DNA of 64,000 nucleotides from Nemertoderma westbladi (taxonomy: Eukaryota; Xenacoelomorpha; Nemertodermatida; Nemertodermatidae). The position numbers were made by a program, and so were the translations under genes. Positions 11,844-22,820 of the stretch are shown here, piece by piece; the stretch's first letter is position 1; the number at the start of each line of letters is the position of its first letter. The DNA is taken from NCBI GenBank assembly GCA_032718475.1, contig JAUCBJ010005536.1, positions 59,593 to 123,592 on the forward strand, in the 5' to 3' direction. The notes below the pieces were generated by a model that was not told the origin of the DNA, searched no databases, and saw nothing but the letters and a program-made list of their open reading frames with translations.

Positions 11844-12619
11844 GGTTTTTTTTGTGGTGGAGTGGTCACACGCTTTACCGCTACCTCCCCTCCAATCTTA
11901 CAATATTACAACCCCCCACCCTCCATCTGGACATACATATCTCTATAGGATGGAATAAAGTATATTTCTTCATTTGGCCAAATATTTGAACTAGAACACT
12001 AAACTAATGAAATTAAACATATAAATAATTATTTACTGTATTTATTCAGAGGATTTTCTAATTTTGAATTAAATCATTAAAAGTACAAAAGTCTGAATTA
12101 TATACCATAAAACAATTGGATCAATTAACTTAATTATTATGGGGCAATATATATTTTAATTAAAATGAATGTAAAATCTATGCATGAAAATAATATAAAA
12201 AGACAAACCAAATAATAAATAAATTCATAAATAATTACAAAACTCGTCAATTTGTTATCTCTATCTGAATAATAACATTATTATAACTATTAGGGCTGGG
12301 TTTATTTAATGCATTTTGAAACGAGGTACAGGAAACAAAACAAAAGCTTTTTTGTAATGTATTATTATATAATGATAAATAATTGCTAAAAAAAAAAGCC
12401 TAAAAACTGACTGCCATAGCAATTTCGTCCATCATGATCCATTGTATGTATAGATGTTCCAAAATGACAAGTTAGTTTATTTGAATTTTGAACATACAAG
12501 TAGCATGAAGTTGAGATGTGATTATTACTATTATTATTTCATGTTATGCTAAACAATGATTGGTAAGTAAAATACATGTTAATTATAATATTAATATTTA
12601 TTGAACTGTTGTGCTGCAG
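11844..12619. other. Intronic/intergenic AT-rich sequence upstream of the first EGF exon
   Basis: No ORF or repeat family is recognised. The sequence ends in a normal splice acceptor (GTGCTGCAG) at 12619. Confidence 0.5.
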
Positions 12620-12745
12620 ATATAGATGAATGTTCTGAAAATACTGATAATTGCCACAGCCATCATGCAGACTGCATAAATTATGGTGGTGGATTCTCTT
12701 GTGCATGCCATACAGGCTATGAAGGGGATGGTGTTTCATGTACAG
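12620..12745 (+). CDS. Calcium-binding EGF-like domain exon 1
   Basis: This 126-nt exon encodes one cbEGF repeat: [12 protein letters not shown], then CINYGGGFSC and CHTGYEGDGVSC. All six cysteines are present, with the N-terminal D-I-D-E-C calcium ligands and the C-x-N-x4-F-x-C consensus for Asp/Asn beta-hydroxylation. It is bounded by a TGCAG acceptor and a GTAAG donor, both phase 1, the classic symmetric EGF exon. Such domains build extracellular proteins of the fibrillin, Notch or uromodulin/EGF-adhesion type. Which one is unknown because no other domain lies in the window. The exons at 12856 and 13235 follow in register. Confidence 0.9.
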
Positions 12746-12855
12746 GTAAGCAAAATGAACATTTTGCTGTTAGGATGTAGACATATATATATAATATAAG
12801 GATATATCACGAAAATTAAATTGTTTCTTTTCATTATTGTAATGCATGTTTACAG

Positions 12856-12981
12856 ACATAGATGAATGTTCTGGAAATATTGATGATTGCCACAACAATC
12901 ATGCTGACTGTACAAATACTGATGGAGGATTCACTTGCTCCTGCCATGGAGGCTATTCAGGGGATGGTGTATCATGTACAG
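12856..12981 (+). CDS. Calcium-binding EGF-like domain exon 2
   Basis: A 126-nt phase 1-1 exon encoding DIDECSGNIDDCHNNHADC followed by [10 protein letters not shown] and [12 protein letters not shown]. Six cysteines, calcium ligands and the hydroxylation consensus are intact. The acceptor is TTTACAG and the donor GTAATG. Only 110 nt separate it from exon 1, so exons 1 to 3 form a compact cluster. The last 29 nt and the following intron are duplicated at 22821, and the acceptor plus the first 26 nt resemble 35085-35167. Confidence 0.9.
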
Positions 12982-13571
12982 GTAATGTAACTAATATATT
13001 TTCACATATGATTTATCTTTAACCCCTGATTGAATCTATTTAACTTTAGATGCTATGCTATCTAATGTTTGATAAGAAACTAACCTATCAGAACAATTTA
13101 TGGTACCTAAAGATTATAATCAATCAGAAGCCTGATCCCAAACTCTGTAGGTGTTTTAGAGGGGGGTGGTGATTGGTGATTACTATATTCATAGTTCATT
13201 CTAATTTTAATGAAATGTTGTTGTGTTGCTGCAGACATTGATGAATGTTCTGAGAATACTAATGATTGCCACGAAAATGCAGACTGTACTAATACGGATG
13301 GTGGATTCTCATGCTCTTGCAGAACAGGTTACTCCGGGGATGGTGTTTCATGTACAGGTAAGGAATACAAATAGATGTTTATATGAAAAAAACAAATCAA
13401 AAACAAAACATATCAAATTAATAATCTCCTAATATGTAATCTATATAGCTTTTTTGGAATGCTCAAATTATTCACTGTCCATCAGTATGTCTCCAAAAAA
13501 ATAGAACCTACTATCTGACATATTATCATACTATCTGACACCATCCTATTCCACATTCTACATAACAGCCT
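12953..13571 (+). repeat. 619-bp duplicated segment, left copy
   Basis: This stretch (end of EGF exon 2, intron, exon 3, and 214 nt of the next intron) is almost identical to 22821-23439, with a constant offset of 9868. Only a handful of substitutions are seen. The intervening 9.25 kb contains a LINE, the unknown protein family copy 1 and an LTR remnant. Confidence 0.95.
13235..13357 (+). CDS. Calcium-binding EGF-like domain exon 3
   Basis: A 123-nt phase 1-1 exon, one codon shorter than its neighbours. It encodes [28 protein letters not shown] and [12 protein letters not shown]. All six cysteines and the calcium-binding consensus are present. The acceptor is GCTGCAG and the donor GTAAGG. 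It lies within the 619-bp segment repeated at 22821-23439, where the exon differs by one synonymous base (TCA to TCG in Ser). Confidence 0.9.
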
Positions 13572-13977
13572 TGTCGAGGCGTTTATGGGAGGCTAACCTG
13601 AAATTGCCTAGCAAGCCATTACGTAGTTCTTATGAATGTTATCAATGCCTCGGGATACCTGCCGCATAGCAGGAACACTCACGAAAGTGTGGGGGTATAT
13701 ATATATTATCTAATATATATATCTTAACGAGATCTAGAATTAGTTACTGTAAGTATAAAGCTTCAGCACTTACAAACTGCTTCAAAGGGGTGCGATAGTT
13801 ACGTGTAACCTGTTCCGTTATATTGTGTTGTTGGCTAGTAAATGTACGTATGACTTATATATATCACAGGTAGGACACTATGTTGGCCTAGTGCGTGATA
13901 AGCACACGGTTTACTCGAATCACTTGCATTGCTGGTAAATAATAGTTACTAGTTGGGAATAATATAGCAGTACTATG
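13572..13977. other. Non-coding interval before the LINE
   Basis: No protein-like reading is seen. TA repeats (TATATATA) occur near 13695-13725. This could be an untranslated part of the LINE insertion or intron; nothing decides between them. Confidence 0.4.
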
Positions 13978-14153
13978 GACACACGCTATGGACCTTTCAA
14001 TACCCTAATGGAACCAAAGCACAACTGGATTACATCCTTATAAACAAAAAGTGGAGAAATAGCATGACACACGCTATGGACCTTTCAATACCCTAATGGA
14101 ACCAAAGCACAACTGGATTACATCCTTATAAACAAAAAGTGGAGAAATAGCAT
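13978..14153 (+). repeat. 88-bp tandem duplication in LINE endonuclease coding sequence
   Basis: The segment starting GACACACGCTATGGACC at 13978 repeats at 14066 with essentially no change. It encodes the end of an APE endonuclease (LDYILINKKWRNSM). Because 88 is not a multiple of three, only one copy can be in frame with the downstream ORF. Confidence 0.85.
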
Positions 14154-16302
14154 GATCAACTGCGAGGCATACAGCTCGTTCAACCTAATTGGTTCGGACC
14201 ACAGAATTGTGACTGCAGAGATCAGACTCAGTTTGAGAGCCAGCAAACCCAGGACAAGCAAGCAAATCAACTATGACTGGGAGAAACTCAGAACTGACAA
14301 TGCTGTAAAGGATGCTTATACAGTAGAACTTCAAAACCGCTTTGAAGCACTTCAGTCAATGGATGAAGACCAATCCACCGATTCAATATAATACCAGAAT
14401 ATAATAACAGCCCACAAGGAATCAGCTAAGAGGCATATCCCCCAGAAACCTAAACGAAAACAGTATGTGCCATGGCAAAACTCTGAGGTTACTTGTAAGA
14501 GAGAAGATCTTAAGATAGCCTACAAAGTTAAAACCAAACAACCAACAACCGAAAACATTAACAACGTTGAGAAAGCTAAGGACGATCTTAAATTGGCCTA
14601 CAACATCAGCCAGGAAAAGTACATACAGGATAAAACTGAAGCAATTACAACTGCTCACATACAGCAACAATCAAGACTTACCTGGCAAACTGTAAATGAA
14701 GTATCTGGTCGGAAAAGTTGTGCAAATGGGCGCCTCAAAGCCGATAGTCCTGGAGAACGTGTTGGGAAGTGGAAAAATCACTTCAGCAACTTGCTTGGGC
14801 AGCCACCAAACATCGAGGTCAGCCCTACAAGGAAAATATATGACAAGACACTACCTATAGAAACAGGGGACTTCACACCTGCCGAACTCCAAAGAAGAAT
14901 TAAAAGCATGTCCAATAATAAAGCGAGTGGATTAGATGAAATCCCAGCGGAGGTATGGAAAACCGGAGTGCTAAATAGACCATTATTGAATGTTTGCAAC
15001 CGGATGTTAAAAGGGGAAAAGCCACCACCAATTTGGACTAAAGGTCAACTAAAGCCTCTCCCCAAGAAAGGAGACCTCGGCATACCAACAAACTATCGTG
15101 GGATCTGTCTGCTTGTGGTAGCTGCCAAAATATACAATAAAATGATTATATATAGGATTAGGCCTCACATAGAGAAACTACTGCGTAAGAGCCAAAACGG
15201 ATTTCGACCAAGTAGATCAACAATAGCTCAGATACTTGCACTACGGAGACTGATTGAAGGAATTAAGTCAAAGAATCTCCCCGCAGTCATGACTTTTGTG
15301 GACTTCAAGAAGGCATTCGACTCCATCCATAGAGGTAAAATGCTTGAAATCCTAAGAGCTTATGGAATACCAGAAGTAATTGTTGCTGGCATTGGATTGT
15401 TATATTGTGACACAGAAGCGCAGGTACTCTCACCAGATGGTGAAACTGAGTTTTTCTCAATCCTGGCTGGCGTACTGCAAGGTGACACATTAGTACCATT
15501 ACTATTTGTAATTGTGCTGGATTACGCAATGAGGACGGCCACAAAGGGTGAAGATCTGGGATTCACACTTAAAGAGTGTAGAAGTAGTAGATATCCGGCA
15601 ACTACAGTCACAGACACCGACTTTGCGGATGACATCGCCCTGCTCTCTAATACGCTAGCAGATGCACAGCTTCTACTAAATAAAGTGGAGAGGGCTGCTA
15701 AGGAGGTTGGATTGCATATAAATGCTACCAAGACCGAATTCATGACCTTTAATGTTGATGGAAACTTGACAACCATTGATAATAATCAACTAAGGAAGGT
15801 CGATGACTTCCAGTACATTGGATCATGGATAGAGAGTAGCAAAAAGGACATAGAAGTTAGGAAAGCAAAGGCTTGGGTAGCTCTATCAAAAATGGATACC
15901 ATCTGGAAATCAGCCATCTGGAAATCAGATCTCTCCAGGCACCTGAAGACTAAGTTCTTTCGAGCCACAGTGGAAAGTGTATTTTTATACGGGGGTGAGA
16001 CCTGGACACTGACTAAATCACTTGAACAACGAATTGATGGTTGCTACACAAGACTACTAAGGGCAGCCCTAAACATCAGCTGGAGACAACACATGACAAA
16101 CGCCGAGCTTTATGGTACAATACCACCTGTATCAACCACCCTCCGTGAACGCAGATTAAGATTCAGTGGGCACTGCTGGCGAAGTAAAGACGAGGTCATA
16201 CCAGATCTACTTCTCTGGCAACCAACACATGGAAAGCGTAGTCGTGGACGACCTGCCATAACATATATAGATCAACTTGAAAGGGATACTGAACAAACAT
16301 AA
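14066..16302 (+). pseudogene. LINE (APE-type non-LTR retrotransposon), family B, 5' truncated
   Basis: The reading starts in the last part of an APE endonuclease (LDYILINKKW, then GSDHRIVTAEIRLSLRAS). After one TAA at 14389-14391 it continues in the same frame through a 611-residue open stretch (14467-16302). RT motifs, numbered from 14467, are FVDFKKAFDS (277-286), GVLQGD (335-340) and the catalytic DTDFADD (383-389). The C-terminus has the family block LRFSGHCWRSKDEVIPDLLLWQ, which carries an H-C-type pair. The 5' part is missing and the endonuclease start is scrambled by an 88-bp duplication, so this copy cannot move alone. One nonsense codon in over 700 codons suggests recent insertion. 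A related but distinct LINE (family A) occurs at 30.4, 42.2 and 48.0 kb. Confidence 0.85.
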
Positions 16303-17164
16303 GTTGTAAATTGCAAATGATTAGTGATTAGTTACAAATTGCAAGTGACTAGGTAAAATATTGCAGGCCACTGTAACTAACGTGGCTTGCTGGGCTATAA
16401 AATAGATGTAAAGTACCTGAAAATGGTATTAGGTTAAGCCTATCGTGTCAGGATGGACACTGATTATATATGGATACAAACAACGCCCAGTGAAATAGAA
16501 CAGCCAATAAGACGCAAGAATACCGGCTTCGGTAGTTACCAATGAGAGTTCAGTAATACCACAACTGTTGTTAGGCAACATATAAACAACTTTATGGGCT
16601 ATTCAATATGCGTGAAGTACAAATATTAGATGCACTGAAATTAATGATAATCTGAATAAAAAAAATAGGATTTCTGCGTACAGTTAGCATTGGCAGCAAA
16701 ACCGTTCCCTAAAAGCATGTACAAGTTCATAACACAATATGTTAAATGACACAATGTTGGGTTTTTTATAAAATTCGGACCAAAAGAGGTATATACAAAC
16801 TTTCAACAATTAAATCATGTTGATATCAAATACTCGCTACATACAATTAAATATGATAAAGAATCTGACTAAATTAAACGAAGTTAATTAGGTAGGTCAA
16901 CTTTCTCATATAAACAATAAAGTTCGTTAGGTCACTTCCGATGAAACTAAGTAAGTATTAAACAGTCTTTCAAATAATACTAGAGTTTGATGTATTTACA
17001 GATACCTTTAGGTACGTAAATAAGTAATTTGAGTCATATTATCTCTTTAGGTACTAATATAGCTATAAGAAATACATATTGTTCATTATTTACAAATATG
17101 ATAGTTTGCGAACAGGTACAGGGATTTTATAAAGTTCGACAGGCTAACTAATAATAATCTTATA
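16303..17164. other. Non-coding interval downstream of the LINE
   Basis: The LINE 3' UTR presumably occupies the first part (TTGTAAATTGCAAATGATTAG with an imperfect repeat ACAAATTGCAAGTGACTAG). No clear tail or target duplication could be picked out. The rest has no recognisable feature. Confidence 0.4.
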
Positions 17165-18995
17165 TTATCGCTTTCGTTTGGGGTACTTGGGAGTACTGCG
17201 CATAAAGAGTCGTTTCCTCCTTTCGCGGGTGTCGGGGGCGCAGGCAGCGCAAGGTCGTCGCTCGAAATCGTCTCGTCGGGACCTGGGTGTATATCCACCG
17301 CGTCAGGCGTCGGAGAACTTGGACGATCAGTATATGTTCCGGTGGAGGTGCCGGATAAGGACGGGAACTCAGCCGGTCTCGTGGCGCGGAGTCGACAGCC
17401 GGTCGACAGAATCCCGGTTCCAGGGGAACGGCTAAGCGCTTCCGCACAGCAGTTTGCACTGGTCCGGAGGGGGCAGTTTGGGTAGCAATACCAAACGGAA
17501 ACCATTGGCCGTGGAAAATTCTCGGAGGCACAGCGTGTGGGACCGGTCCTCACGATGAACGTGTTCTTGGAAGGCTCGATGCTGTGGAAGCAGCTCGGGA
17601 TGTTTCTCCAGGAAGCGGGGACCATAAAACAGGAGTCTTTAACGTCTTAAAATGAGAGAATTTGATTGTCGTAAGACGTCACATGTTGTGGATGTATTTC
17701 TCGAAGAAAACGTTGGACGAAACGGGTGTTGGTGCAGGAGGCTACATGGTTGAGGAGTTCGTAGCTGGGTATCCAAGCACGTCGGACGTCAGTGGCGCAA
17801 ATAAAAGGGGTAAGGAAACATTGAAAGCATTCGAAGTTCAAGAATTTATCGAATTCATTGAGCTTGGAAAGTTGGGTTCCTAATAGCAACAGGTGCGCTC
17901 TTAACGTACGGCTACATACGTCCGCAAGCCATCCAGATAACGCTTGGTTTTCGAATATGAGGTACATTGCCAATGAGGGGCGCAAGGGGACACTCACAAA
18001 ACTATACACGGCACCGGGAGCGGCGAGTGGTCCCTGAAAATAATAGGGCGAATATGCGTCACCATAAACTTGAGAATACGTCTCACGATCGGTCTCCTTG
18101 AAGTTCCAACCGTACTCCTGAAACGCGATATGGCCAGAGGAAGTACGATCAACTCGGTTATATGTATCGTTAGCGTTGCGTCGATACATAACTCGGAAGA
18201 AGCCGCGAGATTGCACCCAAGGAAGGATAACTTGAGTGTCAACGAAGGGATATGGTATATCGTGGACAATAGGAAAATCATCCGTTAAGTCCTGATATAT
18301 GGCTGAACCGAGTTTGTAGACGGTTTCATCCAACAGAATGTCTAACACCGGTTGCGGTAACAAAGCGGCGTCGATTCCCATAGCCGGGTGTCGGTGTGTG
18401 TCATTGACATAAGCCTCCGCTTTAATAAATTGTTGATGTCTCGCACGGCGTTGATAAGCAGTCAAGGCGGGGAAAGTGCTATTGGGTCGGGGTGAATACC
18501 TTTGGGATAATGAGTTTGTTGAGTTTGGGCCGCTGCTATATTTAAATAAGTTTCTCAAAGGAACGTAACTAAGTCCTCGAATTTAGCCACATTATCGCTG
18601 GTTTCTGCATCGTTCGCCGCCGACATGGTATCTCGGATGGCGTCTTCCTTATCTATCCGAGCAGTGTCCTCCCGTTGTTTCTGTACATGATAACGCCACA
18701 TTTCCATGTCTTGTCGCTCATGAACATCTTCGGAGTATACAAGATCGCTCGGATGTCCAGATATGACAAACGGTTTATAAGATCCATCTATATTAGTATA
18801 CCTGTCCATAAAGGCGCGGTAATGCAGTCGCTCTGATATCTCTACCGGGGACATTAGAGGTTCCGTATACTGTTGCAGTACTCCAGGTGTCAACAAATCC
18901 TCCATCATCTCTCGCATACCTCGATGATATTCCTCTGAAAGCTGTTGCCGCTGCGTATTAACATTATCCATTGAATCATCCTTAGAAGTATCCAT
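17165..18995 (-). pseudogene. Unknown protein family, copy 1 (about 610 residues, frame-broken)
   Basis: Three open stretches follow one another on the - strand. 18995-18555 starts at an ATG (MDTSKDDSMDN). 18558-17647 lies in the -1 frame and overlaps the first stretch's stop; it has no ATG of its own. The rest runs to a stop at 17165-17167. The first stretch contains FMDRYTNIDGSY and GHPSDL, matching FIARYTHRNGTY and GHPIDL in copy 2 near 51.5 kb; over a 40-residue core I count 17 identities. The middle is rich in Tyr, Phe and Pro (YSPYYFQGPL) and has no domain I recognise. The tail is Pro-rich (TPDAVDIHPGPD) and then strongly basic (KYPKRKR), again like copy 2. No signal peptide or clear membrane segment is seen. 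The basic tail suggests nucleic-acid binding or nuclear location, as in Gag or capsid-like proteins, but this is inference only. GC content is higher than in the flanks. Frame changes could be decay or sequence errors. Confidence 0.55.
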
Positions 18996-19058
18996 TATTG
19001 TTATTGTGAGAAACAAATATACTATTAGTCCAACAAAGGCGAGCCAAAGAGTTAATTA

Positions 19059-19268
19059 TTGTTATTAGAGTTTATATGGGTCGGCAATGGTAAGCCGCCC
19101 TCTATCCCCAGCCCGACACGGACCCGAGCTGCCCCTGGCCACATTAGCGCCGCTACGTCAATCCCCTATCCAACAGCAGGCGTGGATGAATGGGTGGATG
19201 ATGCAACGGCTAACGCGCAGGAAAGCTCGAGGCTGGTCTTATCAAGGGCTATTCGTCGGGGTATCTAA
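19059..19268 (+). CDS. Short divergent ORF beside copy 1 (possible 60-80 residue protein)
   Basis: On the + strand, starting about 65 bp from the N-terminus of the - strand protein, a Pro- and Arg-rich frame runs from 19059 to 19268 (KPPSIPSPTRTRAAPG). A second overlapping frame at 19087-19332 has an ATG and ends in SVRYSKHT. The start region (TTAGAGTTTATAT) aligns with TGAGTTTATAT at the same place beside copy 2, where an ATG is present. Conservation of position argues for something real, but the frame is not settled and the ATG is lost in the first frame. It could equally be a conserved regulatory leader. Confidence 0.3.
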   Translation: MLLEFIWVGNGKPPSIPSPTRTRAAPGHISAATSIPYPTAGVDEWVDDATANAQESSRLVLSRAIRRGI

Positions 19269-19332
19269 TATCGCAGTGCAATCGCAGTTAGTCAGCAATA
19301 GGGTTTCGGTTCGCTATAGTAAACACACGTAG

Positions 19333-20921
19333 AATAGTTGCTATTCATACTGTCATGCAAACTAACGCACACAATATCGCAACACACACGAATGTTTATC
19401 ACAAATCTACTATTTCCCGAATGTTGATATTAGTTTCCATGGATACTCACTAAATAAATTTAAAGGTATTAAATTTAGGGTTGCGGGAGCGACGCACCAG
19501 TGTCCCATGTTCTAAATTAGTTATTAATTTATCGAAGGTCAACATTTGGTAAATATAGCGGTAGAATAGGGTATTACTCATTCACACAGATCTGGGTTTA
19601 CTGTGATATTATTACATCTTTGTTGGTTATTATTTAGTTTATTTATTTGTTGGTAGTGTTTGTCTGTATAGTATCGGGATACTGATGCATAGTTACTGTA
19701 CAATGCACAATCAGTTGTCCACAGTCACAGTCATCTAGTCTAGTCAGCTAGTCCATCATAGTACAGCCAGACAGCTTTGCCTACTGCTGTACTGGCCTAC
19801 CAGGTGCCAGGCTGAGGCTACAAAGACAGGCCAGACAGTACACTAGTACCTACAGTACTGTCAGACTGTACTACCTACTCACTCTCTGACTCTGTCTAGC
19901 CTGTCGCTGTCACTAGCCTAGTACAGTAGTATTAGTACTAGTACCTATACCTCTACCTCTACCTGTCAGCCTGTTGCCTGTCTACATCTCAGCCATTCCA
20001 AGCAAAAGTAAACCTTTTGGTGAAAAATGAAAGTACTTGGAAATGCATTTATTTTGTATTGAGTGTGTAGCACACATATTGTGCTTCATAAAACTGCTTT
20101 CAAATGTTCCATAACCCTCGCCAATTTTTTTTTACAGCATCCGCAAAATGTGATTTAAAAAATGCCAAAAATTCAATATTTTTGGCATAATTACATACAA
20201 ACCAAAATGGCATGATAATTACCAAACTGGCAATGCCATATGTTTTTCAGAATCTTATATCTATGTAGTAATTAGCTATGTCGGTTAAATAATGTACAAC
20301 TAATAAATATTTTTCTAATAGCATTGTAATGAGTGGATGGAAAATATGTCACGACCGTTATGCTGAAGAACAAGTTTTTCCAATATCTCCATATCCCCGG
20401 CAGTAATGGTTATAATCTTTTATATCTATCGTTAGGTGGTTCGTATCAATTGTTTGAGTCATGTAGTTTAACTTGACTGTATGTTCCAGTTGTAGTAATC
20501 AGCGTAACGGTCGTGACATTAACATGTGGGAAATGGGAATATTAGCATAGCATGTATAATTCAAGGAACGAAAGGTCGTCTTTTTTACTCTCCATTTTGA
20601 TTACATTTTGGAATATGATTCCACACAAAGTGATAATTGTAATATTGGGTGTACAAAGGTTTCTTCTTAACCTATAATGTGCCATAAGAGCACTTATGAC
20701 CGTAACGGTTGTGACACAAACTTAGGAATCATTATTATACAGTATAAATTAATTTGTATCATTTATGATACCACTGCTGCAGTGGGATGTAATTATAATT
20801 ATACTGTAATCAGGTAGTACACATAATAACCAAAATATCAGCTTACAATACTACATAGAACAGTAGAACGTATGGCTGCTTACATATAATCTGCAAAATT
20901 TGAAAAATTATGTTTATTTAC
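19333..20921. other. Non-coding interval with CTAG-rich tract and inverted words
   Basis: The stretch at 19333-19620 resembles 51980-52310 next to copy 2 (AGCGGTAGAAT.AGGG and CACAGATCTGGG-type words in the same order). The tract at 19730-19980 is built from CTAG, CTAC and CAGT words (cryptic simplicity). TGTCACGACCGTTATG near 20347 is inverted at about 20505 (GTAACGGTCGTGACA) and partly repeated near 20700. No coding potential is seen. Confidence 0.45.
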
Positions 20922-21590
20922 TCTTGCACTTTTCATTTTAGCACCGAACATTGTAGGTGTATTCAACTGCGGAATTTAAAAAGCCTTCCATTGAAATAAG
21001 CGCACCAGAAAACCTGTATGTAATAGAAATAAACACCATTCCTACAAGTCTAGTTGTTTTCACTAATTTGAAAAATGCTGTTTACTTGCACTTTTCATTT
21101 TAGCACCAAAAATGGTAGGTATGTTCAACCAGTCAACTGCGGAATTTGAAAAGCCTTCCATTGAAATCGGCGTACCAGAACAGCAGGAAAAACTGTATGT
21201 AATAGAGAAAGAAACACCATTCGTACAATTCTAGTTGTTTTCACTAATTTGAAAAATGCTCGTTACTTGCACTTTTCATTTTAGCACCAAAAATGGTATG
21301 TCAGTAGATGTGTTCAACTGCGGAATTTAAAAAGCCTTCTATTGAAATCGGCGTACCAGAAAACCTGTATGTAATTAAAATAAATACCATTCCTACAATT
21401 CTTATTGTTTCAACTAATTTTAAAAATGCTTGTTACTTGCACTTTTCATTTTAGCACCAAAAACGGTAGGTCAGTAGGTGCGTTCAACTGCGGAATTTAA
21501 AAAGCCTTCCATTGAAATCGGCGTACCAGAAAACCTGTATGTAATTGAAATAAATACCATTCCTACAATTCTTATTGTTAGCTTATTCAA
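20922..21590. repeat. Tandem repeat, four units of about 163-181 bp
   Basis: Units begin at 20922, 21085, 21266 and 21436 with CTTGCACTTTTCATTTTAGC. Each includes CAACTGCGGAATTT.AAAAGCC, TTGAAAT..GCG and CACCAGAA. Copies differ by small indels. The array ends where the LTR-like sequence begins. Confidence 0.9.
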
Positions 21591-22109
21591 TCCCACTAAC
21601 ACCCCATAAAGTTATAAGCCGATAAGCAATATTGGGAGCCACGAGATTGGGTAATTAACCAACTCGTGCCATCCCAATAAGAGTGGGAAGGAAGCACACA
21701 ATAAAGGGTCAGGGGCCAAACCCCTAACCCAGAGAGAATAGGTGGAGTGAACGGGAACACTCCACGGGGCGCCAACAAGGGTATCAACCAATCAGAGGGG
21801 GGCAAGGCATCAATTAGGTAGTAATTAGGCCAACCATGCAGTATAATCAGTAACCTATTAATCAGTAATCCAGTTATCTCAAGTGCAGTAGTGCTAGCAT
21901 AGGTTAGTTAGTTTAGATAGGGGAGCATGGGACTTTTAGTTACCGTATCCCGCCTTCCACATATCTATATCTATATCTTATACCCATCAGTTATTATACA
22001 CCGAACATCAGAACTCATTCACTGTTTTCGTTTACTCTTTATACACGCACGGCGGGGACGCGTAAACTAAATACCGGATAAATCGGGATCCCTCCTGGAT
22101 CCCGTCACA
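21591..22109 (+). repeat. Probable LTR of an LTR retrotransposon (left end uncertain)
   Basis: The sequence holds TATA-like TATATCTATATCTTATACCC near 21965 and ends GGATCCCGTCACA at 22109, directly followed by a leader and a Gag-like ORF at 22179. Further down, GAGGAGGGA followed by TGTGATCCCC at 22804-22820 looks like a polypurine tract and the start of the other LTR; TGTGA and TCACA are matching LTR ends. The left end at about 21591 is not confirmed. Confidence 0.4.
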
Positions 22110-22178
22110 GTAACTAAAATCAGCTGCCGCCCTAGATAAACTCAATAACCGCTAGCCAACTAAATCTGCAGAAGAGAG

Positions 22179-22424
22179 ATGAGTCGGTCAGGTGACACGA
22201 CACCGACGCGGACCCCGGACGAAGAGCTAACGATCCGCGAGGCCGCAACCAGGCGATACAGGCCCACAACGCCGGACCCATCGGTAACGGGTCATCCGGC
22301 AGTTCAAGACGAGGGGAGCCTGGAACAAGAGGTCGAGCCAAGAGGAAGGGAGAGCGAGACGGAGGGAGACGGAGATGAGTCGACACGGGACGGAGATCGG
22401 CGCACCAATGTGATATTGTATTAA
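22179..22424 (+). pseudogene. N-terminal Gag-like fragment of the LTR element
   Basis: An ATG-started 81-codon frame begins MSRSGDTTPTRTPDEEL and is very rich in charged residues and Pro (EGDGDESTRDGD). It follows the putative LTR and a 69-nt leader. Disordered charged N-termini of this type are common in Gag proteins, but there is no diagnostic motif. The stop at 22422 and the following 380 bp of non-coding sequence indicate a deleted internal region. Confidence 0.35.
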
Positions 22425-22820
22425 TCAATATCGAGCTATGTTGGTTCTTGAAGTTTCAAGCCAACTAATTGACATCTCTTACTGTACTCTGGCAATTGAC
22501 AAGAAGCGGGAGTAGTAATTAAGACTCGGCATTCAAGTGTGATTGGGCCGTCATAATACAGTAAGACCAAGGTTTGTTATTGTCATGCGCCATGTTTAAT
22601 AATGACTTATCATGACTATTACGGTTTATTATAATTTTACTTGTTACTCCCTTTGTACTCGGGTTATACAAGAAGTGGCGGGCCGTCTCCAGAATTTAAC
22701 CAGAGTTTGGTTTAACCGAAATAAAGGATATGGATTCCACATTCAATTGTATTATCACCGTCACCATACATTTAACCCTATTTAACCCGGGGGGGTCAAT
22801 ATGAGGAGGGATGTGATCCC
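22425..22820. other. Remnant of the LTR element up to the duplicated EGF segment
   Basis: No ORF is present. Around 22690-22760 (CCAGAGTTTGGTTTAACCGA) it resembles 52955-53035 (CCCAGAGCTTGGTTTAGCCG) on the same strand, so the surroundings of copy 1 and copy 2 of the unknown family share this block too. The end is a sharp junction to the EGF duplication at 22821. Confidence 0.4.

Noticed and set aside
18550-18565. Programmed -1 frameshift between the two main frames of unknown-family copy 1
   Set aside because: No slippery heptamer is present at the overlap. Other frame breaks occur elsewhere in both copies, so decay or indel error is simpler.
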